Assembly (NCBI GenBank): GCA_050178135.1
Contig: JBFXGJ010000017.1
Location: 1 to 38,188, forward strand
DNA length: 38,188 bases
Source: UBA288 sp050178135
Lineage (GTDB): Archaea > Halobacteriota > Methanomicrobia > Methanomicrobiales > Methanospirillaceae
Direction of reading: 5' to 3'
Shown: positions 1 to 8,193 of the stretch, one piece after another
How the letters are laid out: the number at the start of each line of letters is the position of its first letter
Numbering within the stretch: position 1 is the first letter of the stretch
Made by a program: the position numbers and the translations under genes
Notes under the pieces: model-generated
What the model was told of the DNA's origin: nothing
The model's database searches: none
What the model saw: the letters and a program-made list of their open reading frames with translations, nothing else

Positions 1-348
1 CCCCCGACAGAGACGACCGGGGTCCCGACGGGTACGCCGACTCCCGAGCCGACGATCACTGAGGGCCAGCCCCCGACGGTGACGGAGCCCCCGACAGAGA
101 CGACCGGGGTCCCGACGGGCACGCCGACTCCCGAGCCGACGATCACTGAGGGCCAGCCCCCGACGGTGACGGAGCCCCCGACAGAGACGACCGGGGTCCC
201 GACGGGTACGCCGACTCCCGAGCCGACGATCACTGAGGGCCAGCCCCCGACGGTGACGGAGCCCCCGACAGAGACGACCGGGGTCCCGACGGGCACGCCG
301 ATCCCCGAGCCGACTATCACGGAGGGCCAACCCCAGACCGGGACCACC
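1..348 (+). repeat. Four tandem 87-bp in-frame repeats (29 codons each)
   Basis: Copies lie at 1-87, 88-174, 175-261 and 262-348 and continue upstream of the window. The first three are almost identical; the fourth diverges after 'ccgagccga'. Copies 1 and 3 carry 'ggtacgccg' where copies 2 and 4 carry 'ggcacgccg', so the array looks like a duplicated 174-bp dimer. The repeats encode the Thr/Pro stalk of the surface protein. They are directly adjacent, with no spacers, so this is not a CRISPR array. Confidence 0.95.
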
Positions 349-1596
349 ACCCCGACCCCCGCCGGAACCACTGCAAGCACGACCGCCCCCACCAGCGCTC
401 CCGGGACCCTGCAACCGACCCCGAGCATGACCGGCACCCAGCCAGCGACCCAGCCCACCTCGCCGGCCCCCACCACCCAGGGCCCGGCGCCAACGCGGAC
501 GGGGGTCCCGACCGTCATCACCCCGTCACCGACGGCCACCCCGACACCCTGGCCGACCGGGACCTTCGTCCTCCCGACCCTGCCGATCGATATGCCGACC
601 CCCATCCCGGGCCTCTGCCCGCCGACCCGTGTCTCGACGGGCGACGAGACCGTGATCACCGGGCCGACCCGGATCACGACCCCTGGCTTCTACCGGTTCG
701 CCGACTCGTTCATCGACGTGAACGAGACTGTCTGGCTCGAGGTCTGGGCGTCGAACGTCACGATAGACGGGAACGGCCAAACCCTGGACGGGCGCGACGG
801 GTTCGGAACCCACGGTATCCGTGTCATGAACGACTCGACCGTGGACAACCTCTTCATCCAGAACCTGACCGTGACCGACTTCGCGTACGGCATCAGCCTC
901 TATAACGTGACGAACAGCACGATTGTCTACGTGAACGCCTCGTCCAACACCTATGATGGGATCATGACCTCGGGCGGCGCCGACAACCAGATCGCCTGCA
1001 ATGTGATCCACCAGGATGACGACGGCATCAACCTGACCGGAACCGACCGGACAGTCGTGATCAACAACACCGTGACCGAGAACTTCCGTGGCTCGGGGAT
1101 CCACCTGGCAGGAGGAGCCGACGGCGTACGCCTGCTCGCGAACCGGATCGGTTACAACGACGAGGGGATAGAGGTGGAGAAGACGGTGAACAGTGAGATC
1201 GCGCAGAACCTCGTCTGGGAGAGCCGCTACTACGGACTGAACCTCACCTCGGCGGATAACCTGACGGTCTTCGACAACTATGTCCGGAACCGGCAGAACA
1301 TCCGTCCCCCGACCGGTCCCTTCACGGCCACCTGGAACCTCTCTGATGCGGCGGGCCCGAACCTCTTCGGTGGGTCCGTCATCGGCGGCAACTTCTGGGG
1401 CGACATGAACCGGACAGGGTTCTCCGAGACCCACCGTGACAACAACCGTGACGGGTTCGTAGATGTGCCATACGTCCTTCCCGACGGGGCAGGAATCGAC
1501 TGGCGCCCGCTCGCCCCGCCGGCCGTCGGCGTCGACCGGGCCCTGATCGGCACGGCAAACTCCTGGCGCGACTGGCTCATGACCTTTTTAACCTAG
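1..1596 (+). CDS. Secreted parallel beta-helix (NosD-like) surface protein with Thr/Pro repeats, 5' partial
   Basis: The reading frame is open from base 1, so the true start lies upstream. The first ~116 codons are four copies of a 29-residue Pro/Thr/Glu-rich repeat, followed by a Thr/Pro/Ser linker to about codon 200. The rest is a right-handed parallel beta-helix: successive ~22-residue rungs with 'NVTIDGNGQTLDG', 'GISLYNVTNSTI', 'DGIMTSGGADNQI', 'GIHLAGGADGV' patterns, matching the NosD/PbH1 family. Many N-X-S/T sequons suggest N-glycosylation outside the cell. It ends '...WRPLAPP...' without a visible C-terminal membrane anchor. Proteins of this build in methanogens are cell-surface or S-layer-associated, some binding carbohydrate; the ligand here is unknown. 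Signal peptide not visible because the start is missing. Confidence 0.85.
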   Translation, partial: PPTETTGVPTGTPTPEPTITEGQPPTVTEPPTETTGVPTGTPTPEPTITEGQPPTVTEPPTETTGVPTGTPTPEPTITEGQPPTVTEPPTETTGVPTGTPIPEPTITEGQPQTGTTTPTPAGTTASTTAPTSAPGTLQPTPSMTGTQPATQPTSPAPTTQGPAPTRTGVPTVITPSPTATPTPWPTGTFVLPTLPIDMPTPIPGLCPPTRVSTGDETVITGPTRITTPGFYRFADSFIDVNETVWLEVWASNVTIDGNGQTLDGRDGFGTHGIRVMNDSTVDNLFIQNLTVTDFAYGISLYNVTNSTIVYVNASSNTYDGIMTSGGADNQIACNVIHQDDDGINLTGTDRTVVINNTVTENFRGSGIHLAGGADGVRLLANRIGYNDEGIEVEKTVNSEIAQNLVWESRYYGLNLTSADNLTVFDNYVRNRQNIRPPTGPFTATWNLSDAAGPNLFGGSVIGGNFWGDMNRTGFSETHRDNNRDGFVDVPYVLPDGAGIDWRPLAPPAVGVDRALIGTANSWRDWLMTFLT

Positions 1597-1683
1597 GCGA
1601 CAGCGGACGGATCGGCCGGACGGCCGGCCCACCCCCTGTCAACCTGATCCGGCCGACCGGCCCCGCGTCTTCCCCCACCATTT

Positions 1684-2307
1684 TCAACGCCGATACCGGT
1701 CCGGGAACCGGTCGGCAACGACGAGAATGAACGGGATTAACAGGTAGGCCCAGAGGGCAAAGTCCGGCATGGGGCCTGCGATCAGGACGGAGACGAGCGC
1801 GGCGGCCGTGGTACTGAGCGAGCGGAGGAGTCCCCGCCGCAGGACGGAACCCGATACCCGTACGTAGACCTGGGCCGGGTGACGGGAGATGTAGAGCCAC
1901 TGGCCGGTGAAGAGGAGTCCGATGATCGTGAGGTTGAGGGCGAAGAGGCCGATCGCCAGCCTCGCTGTGGGGAAGTCCGCGACGAGCCAGGTTGTGAAGG
2001 GGACGAAGATCGTACAGAGGAGAACGAGGAGGTTCAGGTTCAGAAAGGTACGGTCGATCCGCGCCACCCGCTGGAAGATCTCCTCGTGGGCCATCCAGAA
2101 CCCGGTGAGCACGAGAAAGGCGATAAGGCACGCGAGCACCTGATCGTCGAGTCCGAGCACGAGGGCGGGCAGCGCCGCGTCCGGCGAGACGCCCTCCGGC
2201 ATTTTGGGGACGTCGATCGTCAGGACCAGCAGGGTCATCGCAATCGCGTAGATCCCGTCGATCAGGGTCTCGACGCGCCCCTTGGCGATGCCGGGATCTG
2301 CGGTCAT
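1684..2307 (-). CDS. TMEM175-family (DUF1211) potassium-channel-like membrane protein
   Basis: A 207-residue membrane protein. The N-terminus 'KGRVETLIDGIYAIAMTLLVL' corresponds to the R-x-E-x-(F/L)-x-D-G-x-(F/Y)-A-I pore-lining helix of the family, and the second helix region has the family pattern 'FWMAHEEIFQRVARIDRTF' followed by 'NLNLLVL' and 'PF'. Six hydrophobic segments are visible, as expected for one repeat of prokaryotic TMEM175, which assembles as a tetramer and conducts K+. The start was placed at 2307, not at an upstream ATG (2412), because GGAGGG lies 4 bases before it and a TATA-like box lies at about 2340. Physiological role (K+ leak) is inferred from the family. Confidence 0.85.
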   Translation of the reverse strand: MTADPGIAKGRVETLIDGIYAIAMTLLVLTIDVPKMPEGVSPDAALPALVLGLDDQVLACLIAFLVLTGFWMAHEEIFQRVARIDRTFLNLNLLVLLCTIFVPFTTWLVADFPTARLAIGLFALNLTIIGLLFTGQWLYISRHPAQVYVRVSGSVLRRGLLRSLSTTAAALVSVLIAGPMPDFALWAYLLIPFILVVADRFPDRYRR

Positions 2308-2337
2308 GTGCCCTCCACGATCATGGGGAAAGAGGAC

Positions 2338-2347
2338 TGGATATAGC
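2338..2347 (-). promoter_or_regulatory. Probable box A (TATA) for the TMEM175-type gene
   Basis: On the minus strand the sequence reads GGCTATATCC, about 33 bases before the ATG at 2307. With the usual ~26-base spacing to transcription start it would give a leader of only a few bases, ending in the GGAGGG ribosome site. It indicates that this gene is transcribed separately from the ABC exporter operon upstream. Confidence 0.5.
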
Positions 2348-2412
2348 CTCGCGTCGCAGACCCCCCCTCTTCCGGCCGAATTCTGCCATTCCAGCGCTCC
2401 ACCTCGGTTCAC

Positions 2413-3108
2413 CTACCCGCCTTCGGGCGTCTCCCCGGTGTCGTCCACGACCACGCCGTCCTGGAGCCGGACCGTCCTCCCGAAGTACTGCCGGTGCGAC
2501 TCTTCGTGGCTCACCATCAGTACCGTCTGCCCCAACTCCCGGTTGATCGAGGCGAAGAGGTCCAGGACCATCGTCGAAGCCTGGGTGTCCAGGTTCGCGC
2601 AGGGCTCGTCGGCGAGGAGGAGGGCGGGCTCATTCACGAGCGCCCGGGCGATCGCGATCCGTTGCTGCTCCCCGCCAGAGAGCTCTGCCGGGAGGTGGTC
2701 CGTCCGCTCTTCGAGCCCAACGCGCCGGAGCAGCCCGGCGGCCCGCTCGATCCCTTCCCGTTCGGCCCTGCCCCGGGCGAGCGTTGGGAGGACCACGTTC
2801 TCGAGCGCCGTGAGATCCGGGACCAGGGCGTAGTCCTGGAATATGTAGCCGATCCGGGTCAGCCGGAATAGCGTCCGCTCGTCGTCGGTGAGGCGGAGGA
2901 CGTCGGTCCCCTGGATCGAGATCGATCCGGCCGTCGGGTCGTCCAGGAGGCCTACCAGGTGAAGCAGGGTGGACTTGCCGCTCCCGCTCGGGCCTGTGAT
3001 CCCGACGAACTCACCCCTCGTCACCTCGAGCGTCACCCCGTCCAGGGCGCGGACCTCGACGTTTCCCATCCGGTAGGTCTTCCGGAGCCCCTCGACTCGG
3101 ATCATCAT
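2413..3108 (-). CDS. ABC transporter ATP-binding protein, MacB/LolD (FtsE-like) type
   Basis: A 231-residue cytoplasmic ATPase that would power the neighbouring FtsX-like permease. Walker A GPSGSGKST is at residues 39-47, the Q-loop glutamine at 91, the signature LSGGEQQR at 143-150, Walker B ALLLADEP at 162-169, and the H-loop 'VSHE' near 200. The D-loop reads CANLD in place of the usual TGNLD. Length and signature are typical of the MacB/LolD subfamily, whose members drive mechanotransmission or extrusion from the outer face of the membrane instead of classical substrate translocation. Its ATG overlaps the permease stop (ATGA), so the two are translationally coupled. Confidence 0.93.
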   Translation of the reverse strand: MMIRVEGLRKTYRMGNVEVRALDGVTLEVTRGEFVGITGPSGSGKSTLLHLVGLLDDPTAGSISIQGTDVLRLTDDERTLFRLTRIGYIFQDYALVPDLTALENVVLPTLARGRAEREGIERAAGLLRRVGLEERTDHLPAELSGGEQQRIAIARALVNEPALLLADEPCANLDTQASTMVLDLFASINRELGQTVLMVSHEESHRQYFGRTVRLQDGVVVDDTGETPEGG

Positions 3109-4313
3109 GCCGCCTTCATCGCCGAGAGGATGTTCTCACGGGTGATCCGCCAGGCGGGGACATAGCCGGCGACGAGCGAGACCACAAAGAGCCAGGCGGC
3201 GTTCTCGACCAGGGCTGCCGGCTCGAAACGGGGGACCAGTTCGCCGTCCGGGAAGACCAGGGGGTGCGCCGTGAACCAGGTCTCGATCGCGCCCACCGCG
3301 ACCAGCCCGACCAGGGTGCCGAGGGTGCAGATCACGAGCACCTGGAGCAGGTACGCCCGGATGATCACTCCCCGGTGGATCCCGATCGCCTTCAGGATCG
3401 CGATCTGCCGCCGCTGGTTCATCGCCTTGATGGTGATCACGATGAAGATCACCACGACCGCGATCACGAGGCTGACCAGCATCGAGATGCTGTTGATGAT
3501 CCCGAAGGTCTCGATCGAGTCCTCCACCGTGCTCGTGATCGCCTCCTTCCAGGTCTTGACCTCCTCCTGCACCCCCGCTTCGAGCAGGCCCCGTTTCACC
3601 ACCCTGAGGTCGTGGGCCCGGTCGGTCCTGACCAGGACCTCGGTCGCCTCATCGACCGGTCCACCGATCACCGACTCGAGTTCCTCCCAGGTGACGAGGG
3701 CCGAATAATCGACCAGGTAGGAGCGGGTCTCGTAGATCCCCTTCACCACGTACTCCCGGGTCACCCCGTTGGCGAACGAGACCTCGATCCGCTCCCCAAC
3801 GCGGACGCCCCCGAGAGACGTGAAGAGGTCGAGGCGAGTGTCCTCGTTCCCGGCGACGAACTGGCCGATCAGGACCTCGCCCCGCTCCCCCCCCGAGAAG
3901 AACTCCCCGTCTTTCATCCGCTCGTGGATGGTCGTCACCTCGATCTCGTCGCGCGGGTTGAGGGCAGTGACGGGAACCGATACCGACCGGTTCCGGGCGA
4001 GCAACGTCGCCCCGATCGCGTGCCGGGCGGCGGCGCGCCGCACCCCTGGGACCCGGTTGATCGTCTCGAGCAGGGTGCCGACGCGCTCGATGTACTGGTC
4101 GCCCTCGACCGGCCGTACCCGGATGTCTGATGTCTGGTAGTCGATCGTCTGCTCGTTGAAGAGGTCGACTGCCCCCGAGATGATCGATGGGAGCAGGATC
4201 ATGTTCGTAAAGACCAGGCCGATGATGACCACGTTCAACAGGAGGCTGGTCCGGCTCCCCCGGGCGAGCGATCGCCAGGCGAGGTAGACCGCGACCCGCT
4301 CCCGCTCAAGCAT
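3105..4313 (-). CDS. ABC transporter permease, MacB/FtsX family
   Basis: A 402-residue permease. There is one N-terminal transmembrane helix (about residues 20-44, 'LLLNVVIIGLVFTNMILLP'), a large extracytoplasmic domain of roughly 230 residues (MacB periplasmic core-like), then three C-terminal helices, the MacB/FtsX topology. 'QRRQIAILKAIGIHRGVI' after helix 2 is the conserved cytoplasmic coupling segment of FtsX proteins. The ORF is open further upstream, but that part is a shadow of the preceding gene; the ATG at 4313 overlaps the end of the upstream CARDB gene by 8 bases and gives the normal N-terminus. Substrate unknown. Confidence 0.9.
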   Translation of the reverse strand: MLERERVAVYLAWRSLARGSRTSLLLNVVIIGLVFTNMILLPSIISGAVDLFNEQTIDYQTSDIRVRPVEGDQYIERVGTLLETINRVPGVRRAAARHAIGATLLARNRSVSVPVTALNPRDEIEVTTIHERMKDGEFFSGGERGEVLIGQFVAGNEDTRLDLFTSLGGVRVGERIEVSFANGVTREYVVKGIYETRSYLVDYSALVTWEELESVIGGPVDEATEVLVRTDRAHDLRVVKRGLLEAGVQEEVKTWKEAITSTVEDSIETFGIINSISMLVSLVIAVVVIFIVITIKAMNQRRQIAILKAIGIHRGVIIRAYLLQVLVICTLGTLVGLVAVGAIETWFTAHPLVFPDGELVPRFEPAALVENAAWLFVVSLVAGYVPAWRITRENILSAMKAA

Positions 4314-5544
4314 GCCCGGCCCTGCGCCGCCGCCACCAGAGGGCGAGCGCCAGCAGTCCCCCGACGACAACGAGGGCGACGAGGGCGACCGCCAGGAGGG
4401 CGTCGCCGGACGGAACAACCGAAAGGTGCAGCACGCGGACGGTCGAGTGGGTGCCCCAGTCGTCCTCGAAGGTGGCATTGAAGGTGTACTCGAACTCCCC
4501 GGCCCGGTCTGCCTCGAGCGTGAAGACCGCGGGGGCGTTGGAGCCCGGCCGCACGGTGCCGACGAAGGCCTCCTTCGCTCCCTGGAGAGGGAGGTCGACC
4601 CGGGCCGAGGCCGACCGGGCGTCCCCGGTTCCCGTGTTGTCCATCCGGACGACCAGGTCGAACGCGTCGCCCTGACGCACTCGGACGGGGTCTGTCTTGA
4701 GGGACGCGACGGCGAGTTCGCCCCTCCCCCGGAGGTCGACACCGAGGGTGTCAAGCCCCTGCACCCGCGTCCCGTCCGTCGTCGTGTAGACGATCTCGAC
4801 CGGGACCTCGCGCAGCCCGGTGCCAGCGGTGCGGTCCACCTGGAGGTCGATCACGAAGGAGTGGTTACCCCCGCGGGGGAGGCGGGGGAGGTCGACCGAT
4901 CGAGCCCCGACCGGGAAGAGGCCGGTGCTGTTTCCACCGACCCGGACCAGGATGTCAGCGGCGTCTGCCGACCCGGCGTTCAGGAGCGAAACCGGGAGGG
5001 TGACCCGCTCACCGGGGGCGAAAGGTCCGATCGTCGACTGTTTCAGCACGAGGGCCGGTTGCCGGAGCCCCGCGATCGGGGTGTTGACGTTCACCGGGAT
5101 CGGGAACTTCAGCCCCTCGGCGTCCCGGATCCTGACGGAGAGGACCGGGAAGAAGACCCCCGTGTAGGTCGGAGCTTCCACCAGGAAGGTCAGGGTGACC
5201 GACTGACGGGGCCCGAGCTCGCCCCGGTACGTCGAGATGCCTCCAAGGACGCGGATGTCTCCCTTTCCGTCGAGAACGACCTGTTCGATCACCGGGTTGA
5301 TCTCCGTGCTCCTCGAAATTGAGGTGCCAGGCCCGGTCCCGGGCACGGACGACTCGGTCTTCGTTGCGGTGCTCGCTGTGTTGGTGAGAGTGATGCTTAT
5401 GAGCCCCTGGTCGCCGGGCATCAGCACCGGGGGGTTCACCCGGGCCTCCTCGACGATCACGGAGGGCTGGTCAGCCCCCGCAGGCACGGCGCCGGCGACG
5501 GCGATGAACAGGAGTAGGAGAATGAGAAAGGATCGGGAGAGCAC
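4306..5544 (-). CDS. Secreted CARDB/S-layer-type (COG1361-like) protein, probable partner of the ABC exporter
   Basis: A 412-residue protein with a signal peptide ('SRSFLILLLLFIAVAGAVPAGA'), then three or four immunoglobulin-like beta domains of the CARDB/NEW3 kind ('VNPPVLMPGDQGLISITLTN', 'GPFAPGERVTLPVSLLNAGSADAADI', 'DPVRVRQGDAFDLVVRMDNTGTGDA'), and a C-terminal membrane anchor ('LLAVALVALVVVGGLLALALWW') ending in RRRR. The start was set at the GTG at 5544, where GAGGT lies 6 bases ahead and the signal peptide begins; the frame is open to 5682 without coding character. It is first in a three-gene operon with the permease and ATPase, each overlapping. Inference: an extracytoplasmic adaptor for the MacB-like transporter. 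Confidence 0.8.
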   Translation of the reverse strand: MLSRSFLILLLLFIAVAGAVPAGADQPSVIVEEARVNPPVLMPGDQGLISITLTNTASTATKTESSVPGTGPGTSISRSTEINPVIEQVVLDGKGDIRVLGGISTYRGELGPRQSVTLTFLVEAPTYTGVFFPVLSVRIRDAEGLKFPIPVNVNTPIAGLRQPALVLKQSTIGPFAPGERVTLPVSLLNAGSADAADILVRVGGNSTGLFPVGARSVDLPRLPRGGNHSFVIDLQVDRTAGTGLREVPVEIVYTTTDGTRVQGLDTLGVDLRGRGELAVASLKTDPVRVRQGDAFDLVVRMDNTGTGDARSASARVDLPLQGAKEAFVGTVRPGSNAPAVFTLEADRAGEFEYTFNATFEDDWGTHSTVRVLHLSVVPSGDALLAVALVALVVVGGLLALALWWRRRRAGHA

Positions 5545-5925
5545 GACGTTACCTCGAAGGACGGCCACGGACTTTGCCGCGCACCGGTCGACCTTATCTC
5601 TGTCAGAACGCCCCGACGGATAGCCTTTCGCTTTTGTTCGCGCAGCCGGTGCTGCCGTGTCTGCAAGAGAACAACGGGTCACTGGCGCAGTGTCACGAAG
5701 GACCTCCGAACACCTGGAGACGGTTCAAGTCCCTGTCACAACGTCGTTTATGGAGCGGGCAGATAACCCGTGGTTTGCGGTCGAAGTACCCTGGTCCTCG
5801 TGCGGAAAAATCGTGAAGCCGGGCACGTAGTCCTGGGGGTCCTGGGGCTATTCACTGGCCTGATCCATTCTCCTCTTCGTGTCCCTGGCATCCTGGAGTA
5901 TACCTTGATGAGCTCTGCTGATACA
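5545..5925. other. Divergent intergenic region, no gene recognised
   Basis: About 380 bases separate the minus-strand exporter operon from the plus-strand TPR gene. The open frames here have no coding character. TATA-like elements are visible near the plus-strand gene ('agtatacctt' at about 5897-5906) and a weaker one for the minus strand ('ggctatccg' at about 5618-5626). No RNA gene or repeat was recognised. Confidence 0.5.
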
Positions 5926-6492
5926 ATGCCTGCCATGCAGGGATCTCTCAGATATCTGGTTCGTGCCCTCTTCGCCGCGATGCTCGCCCTTTCCGGAACT
6001 GCGGCTGGCGCGATTATCACCGATGAGATCGCATCCGAAGCCGATGTGCGGGCGTTCCATTCGATCGACAACGCCTCGCTCGCTGTCTACGCCGGTCAGA
6101 CCGCCCTCCAGGCAGGGCGGTTCGACGAGGCGGTCGAGCATTTCTCCGAGGCGGTCGAGGCCGACCCCTCCTGGATGGCCGCGTGGTACCTGAAGGCCTA
6201 CAGCCTCGCCAGACTCAACCGAACGGACGAGGCGCTTGCTGCCGTCGACAGGGCCCTCGTAATCGAACCGAAAGACCGGGACTCGAACGATCTCAAGGCC
6301 GATCTCCTCGAATCACTCGGCCGGGAAACGGAGGCGGCCCATTTCCGGTCCGTTGCAGCGGCAGCGTCCGCGGCACTCCAGACCACGACACCGACGACGA
6401 CTGCCCCCACCACCAGGGCTTCAGCTCACCCAATCATGGGACTGTCGGCGGTCATGGTCGCCCTGCTCCTCTGGAGGGTCCGCGAAGTGTAG
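5926..6492 (+). CDS. Secreted TPR-repeat protein with C-terminal membrane anchor
   Basis: A 188-residue protein. A signal peptide ('LVRALFAAMLALSGTAAGA') is followed by about three tetratricopeptide repeats (about residues 50-145: 'AVYAGQTALQAGRFDEAVEHF', 'AWYLKAYSLARLNRTDEALA', 'SNDLKADLLESLGRETEAAH'), a Thr-rich linker ('TTTPTTTAPTT') and a C-terminal hydrophobic segment ending in Arg ('IMGLSAVMVALLLWRVREV'). That end resembles sorting/anchor tails of methanogen surface proteins, but no PGF or PEF signature is present. Start choice is uncertain: ATG at 5908 (GGAG 10 bases upstream), 5926 and 5935 all keep the signal peptide. TPRs bind peptides; the partner is unknown. Confidence 0.75.
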   Translation: MPAMQGSLRYLVRALFAAMLALSGTAAGAIITDEIASEADVRAFHSIDNASLAVYAGQTALQAGRFDEAVEHFSEAVEADPSWMAAWYLKAYSLARLNRTDEALAAVDRALVIEPKDRDSNDLKADLLESLGRETEAAHFRSVAAAASAALQTTTPTTTAPTTRASAHPIMGLSAVMVALLLWRVREV

Positions 6493-6525
6493 TGTGGGTG
6501 GATTTCCCAGGAACGGAGGAGAGTG

Positions 6526-7244
6526 ATGAAAAACCACGAGTGGAGATGGGTGTATCTCTCGGTCGTCGGCGTTGTGGTCTCACTTGTCCTGATCGGCTAT
6601 GCGAACCAGTTCATGGACCCCATGTCCGGTAGGTACGCGGTCATGTTCGTCTCGTTCTTCATCGCTCTCACGCTGGTCGCGGTGGCCCTGCTCTTCTGGA
6701 GCCGGGCACGGACGGTGGACATGCTCCTCGACGGGCGGAACATCATCGCCCACTGGACCTACTCCCCCGAGGCCTCTTCCGTCAGTGCAGACCGCGAGTT
6801 CATGGAGTATCAGGAGGCAAACCGGGCGCTCTTCATCGTTGTCGGGGGCTTTTTCGTCGTTGCCATCCTCGTCCTCCTCGCTCTGGGTGGGGAAGCCGGG
6901 GGTCTCACGGCACTGGTCCTTGTCGGGATGCTCGGGGTGATCGCCCTGGTCGCATGGGGTGCCCCGAGGATCGTCTACAGGAGGGCGTTGAAGGCGATCC
7001 CTGAGGCATACATCGGGCGAAATGGGATTATTTACCGGGAGATCGTGTACCCGTTCCGGTCCTTCCTGAACCACCTTGACGGGGTAAGCTTCCGGGAAGC
7101 CGAGCGCGGCAATCCACCTCTGCTCACCTTCTCGTTTATCCAGGTCGTGGGCCTCTCTATCCTCCGTCCCTACGCGGTCAGCGTGCCAGTCCCCCCCCTG
7201 GTGAAGAGGAGCGGGCTCGAGAGATCTCCCGGATGCTGCACTAG
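6526..7244 (+). pseudogene. Four-helix membrane protein of unknown function, with apparent frameshift at a run of eight C
   Basis: ATG at 6526 is preceded by GGAGGA 5 bases upstream. Two helix pairs are seen (about residues 9-58 and 100-150), then a ~90-residue soluble C-terminal domain ('GRNGIIYREIVYPFRSFLNHLDGVSF') that resembles the post-membrane part of small PH-like membrane proteins. At 7191-7198 there are eight C. Read as given, the frame runs on to 7434 through low-complexity, non-coding-looking sequence and into the end of porD. Adding one C gives '...PPPGEEERAREISRM' and a stop at 7242-7244, a normal charged C-terminus. So either the gene is phase-shifted or disrupted in this strain, or one base is missing from the assembly. 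Function not recognised. Confidence 0.65.
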
Positions 7245-7319
7245 AGACCGGCGACGGGGAGCCGCCGTCTTGATCGGACCGTTATCTCCCTTGCTGGGGG
7301 AACGAGATTCGCTCACCAC

Positions 7320-7357
7320 TTTTTCGGGACAGGGGCTATCTGTTTCGAGGTTGAAAA
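7320..7357. terminator. Probable back-to-back T-run terminators between convergent genes
   Basis: A run of five T at 7320-7324 on the plus strand would end the membrane-protein transcript, and A5 at 7354-7358 gives TTTTT on the minus strand about 50 bases after the porD stop. T-runs are the usual intrinsic termination signal of archaeal RNA polymerase. A TATA-like 'ggtatatttg' at 7366-7375 lies beside them but drives no visible gene. Confidence 0.4.
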
Positions 7358-7408
7358 AGAGAGAAGGTATATTTGAACTCGACCCGGCGGACCCGATCGT
7401 GGCGGGGA

Positions 7409-7666
7409 TTACCGCTCCTCGCGGATCATCGTGATCGCCTTCTTCGGGCACTCGTTCGCGCAGATCCCGCAGCCCTTGCAGTAGTCGAGGTCGACCTCGA
7501 GATTGGCATTGATCGCGCCGTCCGGACAGTACATGGCGCAGAGGCCACAGGTGTTGCACTTCTCTCGGTCCACCACGGGCCGAAAGACCCTCCAGGAGCC
7601 AGTCTTTCCGCCCGCTCCCTCCTGGGGAAAGGACATCGCGAGCCGTTCCTTCGAGATGTCGATCAT
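7409..7666 (-). CDS. porD: Pyruvate:ferredoxin oxidoreductase delta subunit (2x[4Fe-4S] ferredoxin)
   Basis: An 85-residue ferredoxin-like subunit with two classical clusters, CNTCGLCAMYCP and CKGCGICANECP, which pass electrons from the TPP site to free ferredoxin. The N-terminal ~28 residues ('GGKTGSWRVFRPVVDREKC') are the usual PorD extension. It is last in the operon, its ATG overlapping the porC stop (ATGA). Family assignment is firm; the choice of Por over the related 2-oxoisovalerate enzyme comes from the beta subunit. Confidence 0.88.
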   Translation of the reverse strand: MIDISKERLAMSFPQEGAGGKTGSWRVFRPVVDREKCNTCGLCAMYCPDGAINANLEVDLDYCKGCGICANECPKKAITMIREER

Positions 7667-8193
7667 TGTTCCGTCTCCTCGTACGTGGCCTTGGCAGCCT
7701 CGACGTTCCGGGGGTCGGCGAAGGTCTCAGCGATCGCTTCGAGCGCCGCCTCCTTCGAGACGAGCCCGATCCGGGCGAGCGCGCCGAGCACCGGGGTGTT
7801 CAGGATCGGCGAGCCCGCCACGACCAGGTTGAGCCGGAGGGCGATCCCGGTCAGGTCCACCGCGTGGACCGGGTGTCCCTCGATCGAAGGTGGTTCGGTC
7901 GTGTTGATCAGGACGGCCCCGCCCTCTTTCAGGCCGGCAAAGACATCGATCACGTCCATTACCGAGGCGTCGAGCACGACCACCATGTCGGGGTTCCTGA
8001 CCTGCGAGTAGACCTTGATCGGCTCGTCGCTGATGCGGACGAACGAGACGACCGGGGCGCCGCGCCGCTCGGCCCCGTAGAATGGGAAGGCCGTCGCGCA
8101 CTTGCCGTCGTGAAAGGCGGCCTGGGCGATCAGCTTCGCAGCCGTCACCCCCCCCTGGCCGCCACGGGAGTGGATGCGTATCTCGAACATCAT
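7663..8193 (-). CDS. porC: Pyruvate:ferredoxin oxidoreductase gamma subunit
   Basis: A 176-residue subunit, the normal length for the gamma chain. It opens 'MMFEIRIHSRGGQGGVTAAKLI', the conserved GRGGQG-type start of the family, and contains 'GAERRGAPVVSFVRISDEPI', equally characteristic. This domain stabilises the complex and has been linked to coenzyme A handling. The open frame reaches 8541, but the upstream part lies on top of porA; the start at 8193 overlaps the porA stop in ATGATGA and gives the family N-terminus. The second ATG (8190) is equally possible. Confidence 0.9.
   Translation of the reverse strand: MMFEIRIHSRGGQGGVTAAKLIAQAAFHDGKCATAFPFYGAERRGAPVVSFVRISDEPIKVYSQVRNPDMVVVLDASVMDVIDVFAGLKEGGAVLINTTEPPSIEGHPVHAVDLTGIALRLNLVVAGSPILNTPVLGALARIGLVSKEAALEAIAETFADPRNVEAAKATYEETEQ

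Noticed and set aside
1..348. Possible CRISPR array
   Set aside because: The 87-bp units abut without spacers and are in frame with a surface protein.
3105..4754. 549-residue version of the FtsX-like permease
   Set aside because: The first ~147 codons overlap the CARDB gene out of frame and are Ser/Pro/Arg-rich; the ATG at 4313 gives the family N-terminus.
5574..5816. 80-residue plus-strand open frame
   Set aside because: No ribosome site, no family and codon use unlike the neighbours; it lies in the intergenic region.
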